64,000 nucleotides of DNA from Protula sp. h YS-2021 (GCA_949752745.1 OX457033.1:41972245-42036244), one strand, 5' to 3'. Shown: positions 34,811 to 44,670, numbered from the stretch's first letter. Program-made: numbers and translations. The notes: a model not told the origin generated them from the letters alone.

Positions 34811-35540
34811 ACTAACCTCAGATACACTTCAGGCACTTCTGTTTCTTGCCCGGAAATGTCCGTCTTGAAAAGCACTTAGTCAGAGCGGTACCGGTTGCTT
34901 AGCAGCATCGAGCTGTAGACAAGAAGTCGACGCAGCGGCAACGCTCAGATAAGACATTGGGCAGATTTATGTGATCAAAACAATCATAATTTCTACGAAA
35001 AACATCTAGTATTACTGAGTAGAAAATTAAAGCAGAAAATTGATAAAAATGCAAAAAAGATATCAGGACAGTATAACAGCAGTGCTTAAACAGCTCAAGA
35101 CCATAAAAAGAACACTTCACCGCTTCTAATGCATCACTGTTTATCTGTTTTTGCTGCTTAAAGAAACAATCGGATGTCCTTGTCGGTCGCGTTTGTTGTC
35201 TTCTGATTTTAAAGTCCTTAGCTATTGCCAGGTGTGTTGGGATGGGTTAGTTGATATTAAAGGTAATGCATTAGGTATTGGTGTTAGGCATTTGCCACTA
35301 CAGTGTCAATCATGATATTACACAAATATGCAATATGTACGAAAATAGGTAATTTGATAGAAATATTCGGATAATATTTAAACTGTTGTTTTTATTGAAT
35401 CAGATCATAAATTAAATCTGTTCTAGATCGTACTACACTGAAATTCTAATTTACATTGTCGAAGAAACATGTAATTACAGTTCTATGCAAAATATTCGCT
35501 GTTTGTAGGTTAGACTCTTTTAAATTCAGAGTAAGAATAC

Positions 35541-37440
35541 ACTTATAAAAGAAAGGGGGGTCAATATTCCTATTGACGTAAGGCTTCACTGCATCTCATG
35601 CGAAGTTGTCTACATCCCGTCTGCTTCTTCATGCAACAGCAGCAGTATTAAAAAAATTTTATTGCTTAAAAATTGCCACCACCTACAACATCCGCTTAAA
35701 GCTGAAGGTTAAAACGTCAAATCACAGAACGAGTGAAGCCGTACTCACAAAAGTTAACTGTAAAGTAGCAATAGTGATAATGTGTTAAGCTTACAGCTGC
35801 AATTTTACAGAGTCATTGAATGAATCTTGCAAGTATATGTTAAAAAATTCACATAAACTGCAATGCATGCATTGGTTGTATTGGTTGCTGTTGTTGGTAG
35901 TTAATGAAACTGTGTAGCTAACTTTTGTGAATATAACTGCTGTTGTTTAAAGCAGTAGACCAGATGCGGACAGTGTCGCATAAGGGAGTTTGAAGCTTTA
36001 CGTACAACAAGGTGAAAGGTTCATTACGGTATACGAAAAAATGTTGGCCTAGCCCAATATCATTCTTTTTTTAAAGGGATGGCCGGAAGACTCATTTGTG
36101 CTAATTTTGAATTCCGTAGTGGTGAATAACCCTGTGCAGTCGTTTCGCTGAGGCAATTTGAGCGAAGGTTGATCCCCCGCTTGTCACCCCTGGCCAGATT
36201 CGAACCAGGCACCATGGGATTACAGGACCAACGCTCTACCGACTGAGCTAACCGTCAACCCCTAATGTCATTCTTAACAATATACACAAAAGGGGCTATT
36301 ATTGCCTGCTATTTTACTGCTCCGATTTTTATTTTGTCACATTTAACGTTGTTGAAGGTCACCTGATCTGGTTTCACAGTATAATATGGAAAATAAATAA
36401 TAGACTTATTTATAAGAAGTACTTTGACTCAAATCTCGCAATTTACGCAATTTCATGTTATATTATTTATACATTGCCTGCGCATTATATTGAATAAATA
36501 TGGGTTTTTCAAGAAATTCTCATACAAATAAGATGAATATTTGCTTGCGTTACAACTATTATTGTTGAAAAGAATTTAGGCTATAAAATGCAATCTTTCG
36601 CTTTTGTTTCTTAGTCGTATCGTCGTACAGTTAAAAATTTGGTTGCAAATTAAATTCGGAACGAAGACTTTAAATTATGCTGGTCTGCTTTTATTCCACG
36701 AACCACTGTGTAAGAATGGCTTCCGGTGTCACCGAGGACATAAAGTTAAGTTTGGCTCATCAATTCATTTAACGGTGGAAACCCAAATGCACCATTTGAA
36801 GATAGAAAAAGGATTTGTTAAAATTTGTTAGTGGGATAAGGGCTCTTGTGATGGAGGGCATTGCATTCAATACATAATTATACAACATCATACGGATGCA
36901 AAGGAAAGGTTCTTTGAAGATTGCAGAAGCCAGTACAATCGAGTTTTTCTTCGATTTATTAAAAATATCAAAAAATGAAATAATTCCTTCTTTAAATATT
37001 CTTTTAATTCTTTCGACGATACAGGTTATGGTATTGAGGGAAGATGAAATTCTATGGAACGCGTTAAAAGTTAAAACAAAATCTGCTAGAAAGAAGAAAT
37101 GAAAGCAAATGTGAGTCATTTAAAAACTAAGTCTTGATCATAAAGGCACGTGACTTCTGAATAACTGACAAGTAGTCTTTCTTACTTTATGTAATGGCGA
37201 CGCAACATTCATCGGAGAATTTTAATTGTAAAATAATTAATGAAAAATATATCAAATAGGAATTTTTATGTTAGATTTTAAAATTGTTAAGATATTCAGA
37301 AAAATTAAGATTTTAATGTTCAACTTCCTTGAAAATATTGCAAATCCATCTCTAAAAACTTAATTAAATTCTATTGCTATGGATATTAAAATTCCATTCA
37401 ATTGAAATAAATGAAATTAAATTTTAGTGATATAAAATTT
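35541..37440. other. Mostly featureless, with one tRNA-like sequence
   Basis: Only short frames. A tRNA-like sequence lies at 36179-36257. No host gene is recognised. Confidence 0.5.
36179..36257 (-). repeat. tRNA-derived sequence (tRNA pseudogene or SINE head)
   Basis: On the minus strand there is a perfect A-box TAGCTCAGTCGG and a B-box-like GGTTCGAATCT at normal spacing, with a D-arm GCTC/GAGC. The acceptor and anticodon stems do not pair well, so I do not call a functional tRNA. Confidence 0.6.
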
Positions 37441-37452
37441 GCATTGTACATG

Positions 37453-37453
<1 letters not shown>

Positions 37454-37505
<52 letters not shown>
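37454..37505. repeat. (TA)n microsatellite
   Basis: About 24 TA units with one or two G interruptions. Confidence 0.95.
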
Positions 37506-37506
<1 letters not shown>

Positions 37507-37517
37507 GAGATTTATAC

Positions 37518-38520
37518 CAAAACAACCAACCAACCAACCAACCAACCAAACAAGCGACCGAACAACCAACCAACCAATCAACCAACCAACCAACAACCAA
37601 CCAGCCAAACAACCAACCAACCAACCAACCAACCAAAAAACCAACCAACCAAACAACCAATCAACAGCCAACCAAGAGCAACCACAAGCCAATAAAAAAC
37701 AAGAACCAACCAGCAAAACAACCAGCAAATAACCAACCAACCAACCAACCAGCCAACCAATCAACAACCAACCAACCAACCAGCCAACCAATCAACAACC
37801 AATTTACCAACAACCAACTACCTAACCACCAACCAAAAAAGCAATATATAAACAACTAACCAACTAACCAACAACCAACCAACTAACCAACATCCAACCA
37901 AATAACCATCCAATCAACCAACCAACCAACCAACCAACCATCCAACCAACCAACCAACCAACCAACCAACCAACCATCCAACCAACCAACCAGCCAACCA
38001 TCCAACCAACCAACCAACCAAGCAACAAACAAACAAACAACTTACCAACAACCAACCAATCAGCCAACAACCAGCCAACCAACCATTCAACCAACCAATT
38101 AACTAAGAACAACAAACCAACAACCAACCAATCCACAACCAGCCAAGAGGAACAACCAACAAACCTACCAACCAACCAACCAACCAACCAACCAACCAAC
38201 CAACCAACCAACCAAACAACCAGCCAAACAACCAACCAACCAACCAATCGACCAACCAACCAACCAACCAACCAACTAATCAACTATCCAGCCAACCAAC
38301 CAACAACAACTTACAATCCAACCAGCCAAGAGCCAACCATCCGACCAATCATCCAATCAACCAACCAACAACAACAAACAATAACAATTAACCAACCATC
38401 CAACCAACCAACCAACCAACCAACCATCCAAGCAATCAACTAACCAATCAATTAACCAACCAATAAACAAACCAACCAGCCAGTAATCAAACATCTAACA
38501 ATCAACCAACCAACAAACAA
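37518..38520. repeat. (CCAA)n microsatellite/minisatellite, about 1 kb
   Basis: Long runs of CCAA with interspersed AACAACCAA and CCATCCAA variants. Open frames encoding (WLVG)n or (NQPT)n in all phases are consequences of the 4-bp repeat and are not genes. Confidence 0.97.
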
Positions 38521-38599
38521 CACAAATGTGTTCCTAGACGTTCCTTTTATACACCCCAGGTTTCGAGCCAATGTGATTTCCAAGTTCTAATATGTCTAA

Positions 38600-38900
38600 A
38601 AATAAATTTTCTACAATTTGAGGATGGGGCCGGGGTCGAGAGGTCGAAAGACCAAAAATATTCCGAATCGTCTAAAACGGATAAATATGCGAAAAAACCA
38701 CAAAATTTTCCAACAGGGGGGAGATAAGGGGGTAAAAAAAACGAAAAATGTTCAGAATCGTCTGAAACGTGTAAATATGAAAAAATAACAAAATTTTCCC
38801 ACGGGAGAGGGAGGTGGATAAAAAACAAAAATGTTCAGAATCGTCTGAAACATATAAATATGCATAAATCAAAAAAAATTTTCCCACCGAGATGGCGGGG
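38600..38900. repeat. ~85-bp tandem repeat, about 3.5 copies
   Basis: GAATCGTCT starts units at 38664, 38754 and 38838 (spacing 90 and 84). Each continues AAAACG-GATAAATATG, then AAAATTTTCCxAC, a G-rich tract, and AAAAATGTTCA. A 22-nt stretch (38753-38774) is identical to part of the inverted repeats of element 1. Confidence 0.85.
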
Positions 38901-39966
38901 TCTGACATAGTTTGTTCTAAAGGGGGAAGGTGGGGTCTGACATAATATTTCCTAGGGAGGAGTGGTGAGAGCGGAGAGGGTGGCTCAGAACTCTTGTTTT
39001 CCTACTACTGAGGGGGGTAAGCATACGAGGGTATTGCTGTTGTGGGTGGGTGTGGGGGATATTTAGTGTCTTGGCGCCTTTGGTGGGGAGAATGGTTGAC
39101 GCTTTACTCCCAAGAGCATTAATTCCTGCAAATATATGGGCTGAGAAATAACATTATTCAGAATATGTGTCATCTTAGGCAAAATCAAACGCATTTCATT
39201 TGAAAGTTTTTGAAATAAATAAAATAAAATAAAAATAAAATAAAGTTTATCCAACGTTATCAAATCAGAATGTATTTATTGGTGCACTTTAGTAATCGAC
39301 AATAATATATTTTTTGAAGTTAAATATTTCACTGAATTTCAGTTATTCTTCTTTTAGTTTACGATATTTGAAATTAATTAAACTATTCTTCATAAAAATT
39401 ATGACACAAATAATTTCATATATCAATAAACAATCATAATGAGCGAATAAAAAACTTATTGTTGCCAGAAACAACGTTCAAAGTAAAAGTTACTTGATAA
39501 CCTGTAGTATTTTATGAGTTCTTATTCTTAGATTAATAAAAAAGTGAATTACCGATCATTTTTCATTAAAGAAAGCATCGCATTGGGAACACCCCTAAAG
39601 CAAATTAAACATTAAGCCATGAATAATAAATCAATGAATCTACACTAATAGGAAATTTCTCTAATAATAAATTACATACTGTACTATTAGTAATTGTGAT
39701 TATGAATATATTTTGTACTTTTATAGCAATTTTTTCGTTTTCTCCTTGTTTCTATAGCAAAAGCAATGTCTTATACCTTATAAAACATCGGTAACTCCAC
39801 TTTGTCTTGTCAATGTTTAAATATATAAACTGAAAGCATTGAATTCTGAAAACATAAAAAATGTCAATAGCGAGTGAGAAACCTGCATGTCCAATTAAGG
39901 CAAAACCACATTTAACAATAACGGCACGCAATATTTCGGGATTTTATACAAAATATACACATAAGT
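38901..39966. other. No gene seen
   Basis: G-rich degenerate repeats to about 39060, an A/T simple repeat (AAATA)n near 39210-39245, then AT-rich unique sequence up to the target duplication of element 1. Confidence 0.5.
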
Positions 39967-39972
39967 CAACTG
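39967..39972. repeat. CAACTG target-site duplication, left (element 1)
   Basis: CAACTG directly precedes AGTAGGG and recurs directly after the inverted end at 47783-47788. Confidence 0.9.
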
Positions 39973-39986
39973 AGTAGGGTAAAAGT

Positions 39987-40045
39987 GGGGCTTCTAAAAC
40001 AGGAAGTGACGTCATAATGACGTCAGGAGGTGTTTTAGAAGCCCC
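39987..40045. repeat. Terminal hairpin 1 of element 1 (15-bp arms)
   Basis: GGGGCTTCTAAAACA (39987-40001) is the exact reverse complement of TGTTTTAGAAGCCCC (40031-40045). The interval carries TGACGTCATAATGACGTCA, itself a near-palindrome. A further GGGGTTTCTAAAACA follows at 40049. The mirror copy is at about 47711-47769. Confidence 0.9.
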
Positions 40046-40078
40046 ATGGGGTTTCTAAAACAGTGACGTCATAATGAC

Positions 40079-40262
40079 GTCACTGTGGGGAAAACCCGAT
40101 CGATAAATTTCAGAGTGCACTCGTACAGACTGTGGGGGAAAACCCGATCGATAAATTTCAGAGTGCACTCGTACAGAGTGTGGGGGAAAACCCGATCGAT
40201 AAATTTTAGAGTGCACTCGTTCAGAGCGTGGGAACGATCAATAAATTTGAGAAGGAATGGGA
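40079..40262. repeat. ~48-bp tandem repeat, 3-4 copies
   Basis: The unit contains GTGGGGGAAAACCCGATCGATAAATTT and CAGAGTGCACTCGTACAG. CGATCG occurs at about 40098, 40145 and 40194. Related units recur at 41476-41695, and both sets are mirrored in the right inverted repeat (47510-47670 and 46035-46255). Confidence 0.85.
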
Positions 40263-40282
40263 TTTTCAGCAGGATAAAAGTG

Positions 40283-40341
40283 GGGGCTCCGAAAACAGGA
40301 AGGGACGTCATAATGACGTCACGAGGTGTTTTCGGAGCCCC
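40283..40341. repeat. Hairpin 2 of element 1 (15-bp arms)
   Basis: GGGGCTCCGAAAACA (40283-40297) pairs with TGTTTTCGGAGCCCC (40327-40341). It has the same architecture as hairpin 1, with the TGACGTCA-type sequence between the arms. Mirror copy at about 47408-47470. Confidence 0.9.
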
Positions 40342-40422
40342 ATGGGGCTCCGAAAACAGTGACGTGATTGTTTTCGAATCCGCATGGGTATTTTGAAACA
40401 GGTAATCGAAAGAGCGCGCGCC

Positions 40423-40650
40423 CGTTCAATGACGTCATGATGACGTCATGATGACGTTATAATGACGTCATCATGATGACGTTATAATGACGTCATCATG
40501 ACGTTATAATGGCGTCATCATCATGACGTTATAATGACGTCATAATGACGTCATCATGACGTTTTCATGACGTCATCATCATGACGTTATAATGACGTCA
40601 TTATGACGTTATCATGACGTTATCATGACGTCATCATGATGTAATGGCAT
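40423..40650. promoter_or_regulatory. Array of TGACGTCA (CRE/ATF-type) palindromes
   Basis: About nine perfect TGACGTCA octamers interleaved with TGACGTTA variants, joined by TCATGA/TAA spacers. TGACGTCA is the consensus site of CREB/ATF bZIP factors. It may act as an enhancer, or simply be a minisatellite; the repetition itself is directly visible. Mirror array at about 47110-47335. Confidence 0.75.
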
Positions 40651-40813
40651 ATTAAGACAGTTCTAAGCAGGATAACCCTAAGTGGCCTGTCAATCATCAT
40701 GACGTCATTAGTCACATGACCTGTCAATCATCATTGGTCACATGACCTGTCAATCATGTGTGATGTGATTCCAACCGCATATGAGGAATATTTTCCTGCT
40801 CATTAACCTTCTG

Positions 40814-40898
40814 GCCTGAATGGCTCAGTTGGTAGAGCAGAGGACCCGTAAGCGGACCCATGATCTGAAGGTCGGTGGATCGAACCCGCCCTCGGGCA
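40814..40898 (+). tRNA. tRNA-like sequence in the left inverted repeat (85 nt)
   Basis: The acceptor arm GCCTGAA/CTCGGGC pairs with one mismatch and one G-T. There is a D-arm GCTC/GAGC, a perfect A-box TGGCTCAGTTGG, a T-arm GGTGG/CCGCC and the B-box GGATCGAACCC. It is about 12 nt longer than a standard tRNA, the excess being in the anticodon region. It could be an intron-containing tRNA, but I could not fold a canonical anticodon stem by eye, so a tRNA pseudogene is equally possible. Confidence 0.55.
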
Positions 40899-40914
40899 TC
40901 ACTTTCATATCAAA

Positions 40915-41063
40915 GGTCCTCAATCTTAGAAGACCCCCCCCCTGGGTCCTCAAACTTGGAAGACCCCCCCTGGTGCCTCAAACTTGGAAGACCCCCCCCC
41001 GGGTCCTCAGACTTGGAAGACCCCCCGGGTCCTCAAACTTGGAAGACCCCCCCCCCCCCCCAG
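40915..41063. repeat. ~29-bp C-run tandem repeat
   Basis: Five units of TCCTCAAACTTGGAAGACC followed by a C-run of variable length. The inverted counterpart is at about 46660-46835. Confidence 0.9.
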
Positions 41064-41166
41064 GATGTGACTATGTAACATCATATAGCTATATGACTAT
41101 TTAATTGCTATGTGAACATAATTAGTTTCAAGTATGTATGTCATTATCAGATCGTTCAACAGTCAA

Positions 41167-41239
41167 GCCGCGATAGCTCACTTGGCAGAGCAAACGGCTA
41201 GCAACCTGAGAGTCCCGGGATCGATGCCACATCGGGGCA
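41167..41239 (+). tRNA. Second tRNA-like sequence in the left inverted repeat (73 nt)
   Basis: It has exactly tRNA length. The acceptor GCCGCGA/TCGGGGC pairs with one mismatch, and there is a D-arm GCTC/GAGC and B-box GGATCGATGCC. A 7-nt loop CTAGCAA would place anticodon AGC (Ala). The anticodon and T stems do not pair, so this is more likely a decayed tRNA than a working one. Confidence 0.5.
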
Positions 41240-41729
41240 AACTTTTTTTTTGGTTTTTTGTTCACTTTTATGACTCTGTGACATTATGTGACAACATGTG
41301 ACTGTGACATCATGTGACTCTGTGACATTATGTGACTGTGACTGTTTTTTTTTTTTTTTTTTTTTTAACATAATGGCTATATTTCTATGTCTATTTTCAC
41401 TATTATTATGATAATATTTAATTAGTCATATTTCAATGGTTCTAACCACACAGCATAGGAATAAGTACATGTGTACAGAGTGTGGGGAAACCGATCAATA
41501 AATTTTAGAGTGCACTCGTTCAGAGTGTGGAGGAAACCGATCGATAAAATTTCAGAGTGCACTCGTTCAGACCGTGGGAACGATCGATAAATTTGAAAAC
41601 ATCAAAGGCCTAGACCGTGGGAACGATCAATAAATTTCAGAGTGCACTAATTCAGAGCGTGGGAACAATCAATAAATTTGAGAAGGAATGGGATTTTTCA
41701 CAACTCTATGTTTTATGTTATAGTAGTTG

Positions 41730-42300
41730 GAAAATGACACTTCTAAAGCACATTTAACAAATGTAGGTTTTTATAACATATAATATATAAAATAAGTTTG
41801 AACATTTTAGCATGCTACTTATTTAAATGTTCTAAAGTTATAGTAGTGGAAAAATGGTGGTTCTAGACCAACTTTAACAAATTTAGTTATTAACACCATA
41901 TGATATATAAAATAAGTTTGAACATTTTAGCATGCTACTTATTTGAATATTCTAAAGTCATACTAGTGGAAAAATGATGGTTCTAGACCAACTTTAACAA
42001 ATTTTGTTTTTTGACAAAATATGATGTATAAAGTAAGTTTGAACATTTTACCATGGTGTAGTAGGGTAAAAATAAGGGTTCTAGACCAACTTTAACAAAT
42101 TTTGTTTTTTGACAAAATATGATGTATAAAATAAGTTTGAACATTTTACCATGGTGTAGTAGGGTAAAAATAAGGGTTCTAGACCAACTTTAACAAATTT
42201 TTGTTTTTTGACAACATATGATGTATAAAATAAGTTTGAACATTTTACCATGGTGTAGTAAGGTCAAAATCAGGGTTCTAAACCAACTTTAACAAATTTA
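41730..42300. repeat. ~100-119-bp AT-rich tandem repeat, about 6 copies
   Basis: Units start with TTCTA(A/G)A at about 41741, 41860, 41978, 42078, 42177 and 42276. They contain ACTTTAACAAATTT, ATATAAAATAAGTTTGAACATTTTA and CATG-GTGTAGTAGGG. The inner four are the more alike. Mirrored at about 45430-46010. Confidence 0.88.
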
Positions 42301-42394
42301 GTTTTTTACACGTTTCAGACGATTCTACCACTTGGTTGGTTGGTTGATTGTTGGAAAATGGGAAGTGAAAATGTGAATAGTTCTGTAGGAAAAC

Positions 42395-42455
42395 TGCGCC
42401 CATTCAAAAGACGTGTTCGAATGGCAAGCCCATTCAAAACACGTGTTCGAATAAT
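42395..42455. repeat. 30-bp repeat, two copies (four in the mirror)
   Basis: CCCATTCAAAAGACGTGTTCGAATGGCAAG-type units. The right inverted repeat has four units (about 45209-45328), showing that array size changes independently in the two arms. Confidence 0.85.
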
Positions 42456-42480
42456 TTTTGAAAGATATTACGTCGTGGTA

Positions 42481-42620
42481 TTGTTCAACAAATTGTTCAA
42501 CATGTTCAACACATTCAACATGTTCAACATGTTCAACAAGTTCAACAACATGTTCAACATGTTCAACAAGTTGTTCAACATGTTCAACATGTTGTTGTTC
42601 AACATGTTGTTCAACATGTT
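42481..42620. promoter_or_regulatory. 9-bp iteron array upstream of the zinc-finger gene (element 1)
   Basis: Tandem AACATGTTC/TTCAACATG units, with some inverted (GTTGTTCAACATGTTG), end one base before the TATA box of the zinc-finger gene. The placement and repetition suggest a binding platform (promoter or replication origin), but this is inference. Open frames reading (MFNMFN)n or (MLNMLN)n across it are artefacts. Confidence 0.75.
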
Positions 42621-42621
42621 G

Positions 42622-42630
42622 TATATAAAG
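42622..42630 (+). promoter_or_regulatory. TATA box of the zinc-finger gene (element 1)
   Basis: TATATAAAG lies 53 nt before the ATG at 42683 and directly after the iteron array. The same TATATAAAGC context precedes the gene in element 2. Confidence 0.7.
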
Positions 42631-42682
42631 CTATGTTTAAAGACTTTCTCATCATTTGAATAGTGTAGGTTGAACCGAAAGG

Positions 42683-43417
42683 ATGTATACATGCAACATT
42701 TGTTCGAAATCTTACAATTGGCCGCAAAGTCTTAAAAGACACTTAAAGGTTGCTCACGCTTCAGAAGTGGATGAAGAATCGGATATGGAAAACCCTGTAA
42801 AACTACCTTTCACGGAAACTTTAGATGAGTCTTCTATGGAAAGTCAAAGCGTCAACATAGCTGAAAAGAATGCACATGCTTGTACAGAATGTGGTGCATT
42901 GTACAACAGCGAAGAAGCTTTGCTCAAACATATGGAGCAGTGTGGTGAGGATGCTGATGACAGGAGTTCTGAAAGTGAGTCAGAAACAGACTCTGAAAGT
43001 GAGTCAGAAATAGACTCTGTTTGGCATGATATGGTTCAAGACGTCTACGATGACTATGATAACATATTTCAAGAAAAGGTTTCAGAATATGAAGAACAAG
43101 GACTTGAAGATGCGCGTGAAATAGCAAGTTATGACCTTCGACCCATTTATAAGCATGGACTAAAACAACTGTTTATGAGACTGTTCAACTATACCCAGCG
43201 TCTACAACAAAGCAAACATTATCAAAAGATTTTAGAGGACTTTAATTACTTTGTTGATGAAAAACATTATAAGTATTCAAAGGCATTAAAGGCGGCTATA
43301 AGGAAAAACAATGCATTCTTTGAAGAGCTACTAGATATGGAGGAGGAGGAGGATGGTAGCAGTGACAACAAAAGTGGCATGGACAGTGAACAGAGTGAAA
43401 CAGATGCAGAAAAATAG
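42683..43417 (+). CDS. Acidic C2H2 zinc-finger protein of element 1 (244 aa, intact)
   Basis: Full open frame starting MYTCNICSKSY. It begins at once with a C2H2 finger (C-X2-C-X12-H-X4-H, residues 4-26), then a Glu/Ser-rich stretch. A second finger follows at about 68-88 (CTECGALYNSEEALLKHMEQC, ending in Cys, so C2HC). Next comes a highly acidic Ser/Glu/Asp run (SESESETDSESESE), a mostly helical domain (about residues 112-220, including YDLRPIYKHGLKQLFMRLFNY), and an acidic tail. I do not recognise the helical domain; no transposase catalytic triad is visible. It probably binds DNA in the nucleus. The first ~15 codons and the promoter lie inside the inverted repeat, so a 5' stub is mirrored at 44741-44798. 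The same protein in element 2 has a nonsense codon. Its open state over 244 codons suggests recent function. Confidence 0.85.
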   Translation: MYTCNICSKSYNWPQSLKRHLKVAHASEVDEESDMENPVKLPFTETLDESSMESQSVNIAEKNAHACTECGALYNSEEALLKHMEQCGEDADDRSSESESETDSESESEIDSVWHDMVQDVYDDYDNIFQEKVSEYEEQGLEDAREIASYDLRPIYKHGLKQLFMRLFNYTQRLQQSKHYQKILEDFNYFVDEKHYKYSKALKAAIRKNNAFFEELLDMEEEEDGSSDNKSGMDSEQSETDAEK

Positions 43418-43712
43418 ACTTATTTGACTAAACTTTATAATAAAGACTTTATAAATGTTGTAATATTTTATTAACTTAAGCGTTGTGTAATATATGTCTT
43501 GCTTTGCAACATATAAAGTGTAAGGTTCCTGACACGGTTTTAATTGAGCCGTAAACCATATATCATATATTGGGTATTATAGTTAATTTTGTATTATTAT
43601 GTATTATATTCAAGAATTGTATTATTACGTATTATATTCAAGTATTGTTTTATTATGTATTATATCCAAGTATTGTTTTATTATGTATTATATCCAAGTA
43701 TTGTATGATAAA

Positions 43713-43718
43713 AATAAA
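43713..43718 (+). terminator. Poly(A) signal of the zinc-finger gene (element 1)
   Basis: AATAAA about 300 nt after the stop. The convergent gene's AATAAA lies only 25 nt further (43743-43748, minus strand), so the two transcripts overlap at their 3' ends. Element 2 has the same arrangement. Confidence 0.6.
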
Positions 43719-43742
43719 AAGTTGAAAAGCATCATATGTGTT

Positions 43743-43748
43743 TTTATT
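43743..43748 (-). terminator. Poly(A) signal of the PC4-like gene (element 1)
   Basis: TTTATT on the plus strand, AATAAA for the minus-strand PC4-like transcript. Confidence 0.55.
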
Positions 43749-44068
43749 GAACATTACAAATATGTACAATTATGATAAAAACAAAACTATTTCAAATACA
43801 TATTATGTTAATACATGTGCAGAAGAACTTAACTTAAAATTTTATAACAACTGACTTCACATGAACATAGATAAAGTTAATTTCATAGTCTACATATGAA
43901 GACAATTTAATTTGAACTACATATCAAATGTACATGTCCATATGAGTCAAAGCTAAGTTCTTGTCAAGCTTCAAAACCGTCGGTCCAATCTTCTGCACTG
44001 TGATGAAATCACAGCATCCAATAAGCTCGTCATGCTGTTAAAACTGTATACAGTCATCTCGCTGTCTA

Positions 44069-44600
44069 CTCAACCATCTTCTGACAGTCACTGCATTTAT
44101 ACAGATCCATTTTCTGAAGCATGAGATCCACTGACGTCATTTGCTTCTTCAACATGTGCCAGTCTTTCAATGACAACAAAATTCCCTTCTTGGTAGGATA
44201 TAATCTCCCAGATGCATGATTCGTAATATATTTACGAATGTTAACCATCACTTTCTGTTGATAATTCACCAATTTAATATATGTTTCTCCATTAATGGGT
44301 ATCATGGGTATCTACACGCATCTTCTTCATAGTGGTATCAGCTTTACGCTCCGGTTCTCGCTTCACATTAGGCTCTGTCGTATCTTTTCGCATTTTACAC
44401 GGCGGCGTCATAGCTGGTAACTCATCTCTTTTTATCTTTCTAAGATGTGGTCGCTTTTGACGCTGCTGACGTGACTTCGCCTTAGACTTTACCATGGGCA
44501 TTGCCTTAGACTTTGCTGTAGGTATTGTCTCAGGCTTTACTATAAAATTTTCTGCAGGCATTGCCATAGATGGTAGTTGTTGTTCACTCACTGCAGACAT
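44069..44600 (-). pseudogene. PC4/Sub1-like gene of element 1, frameshifted
   Basis: The ATG at 44600 (MSAVSEQQLPS) opens a Lys/Pro/Ser-rich basic tail (KSKAMPMVKSKAKS, RRQKRPHLRKIKRDELP) that reads on to a stop just past 44295. The rest, a PC4-type domain (ETYIKLVNYQQKVMVNIRKY..., P-KKGI-L...W-LKKQ), sits in another frame at 44066-44305. Comparison with element 2 shows a short deletion near 44303-44320 that shifts the frame, so the product is broken just before the ssDNA-binding domain. The C-terminal tail retains KCSDCQK, a CxxC pair that is lost in element 2 by a stop. PC4 proteins bind single-stranded or melted DNA and assist transcription. Confidence 0.8.
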
Positions 44601-44654
44601 GTTCACTCTTCAGTATCTTGATACAGAATGTGCGTTATGTCTGAGGGTAGGTAC

Positions 44655-44670
44655 CTTTTATGCTCTATAG
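44655..44670 (-). promoter_or_regulatory. TATA-like box of the PC4-like gene (element 1)
   Basis: On the minus strand CTATAGAGCATAAAAGG lies about 55-70 nt before the PC4 ATG. The same CTATAGAGCATAAAAGG occurs at the same place in element 2 (62252-62268). Confidence 0.6.

Larger units (their letters stand above)
29276..35540 (+). repeat. 6.5-kb tandem segmental duplication, copy B
   Basis: Second copy of the unit described at 22733-29180. It ends at AATTCAGAGTAAGAA (about 35522-35536), the same string that ends copy A at about 29150-29165, and unique sequence follows. Confidence 0.92.
39973..42729 (+). repeat. Left terminal inverted repeat of element 1
   Basis: Contents from the end inward: two nested hairpins, ~48-bp repeats, a TGACGTCA array, a tRNA-like sequence, C-run repeats, a second tRNA-like sequence, more ~48-bp repeats, ~100-119-bp AT repeats, TTGG repeats, 30-bp repeats, 9-bp iterons, a TATA box, and the first ~15 codons of the zinc-finger gene. 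Every block reappears inverted at 44741-47782 with few mismatches, so both copies have stayed homogenised or are young. Confidence 0.93.

Noticed and set aside
37417..38283. Long open frames encoding (WLVG)n or (NQPT)n
   Set aside because: A 4-bp CCAA repeat opens several frames on both strands; the proteins are translations of the microsatellite.
40423..40650. Element 1 and its right arm as an assembly palindrome artefact
   Set aside because: The two arms differ in length, substitutions and array copy number (2 against 4 of the 30-bp unit, 140 against 335 bp of iterons), and both ends have a proper 6-bp duplication, so a simple misassembled mirror is unlikely.
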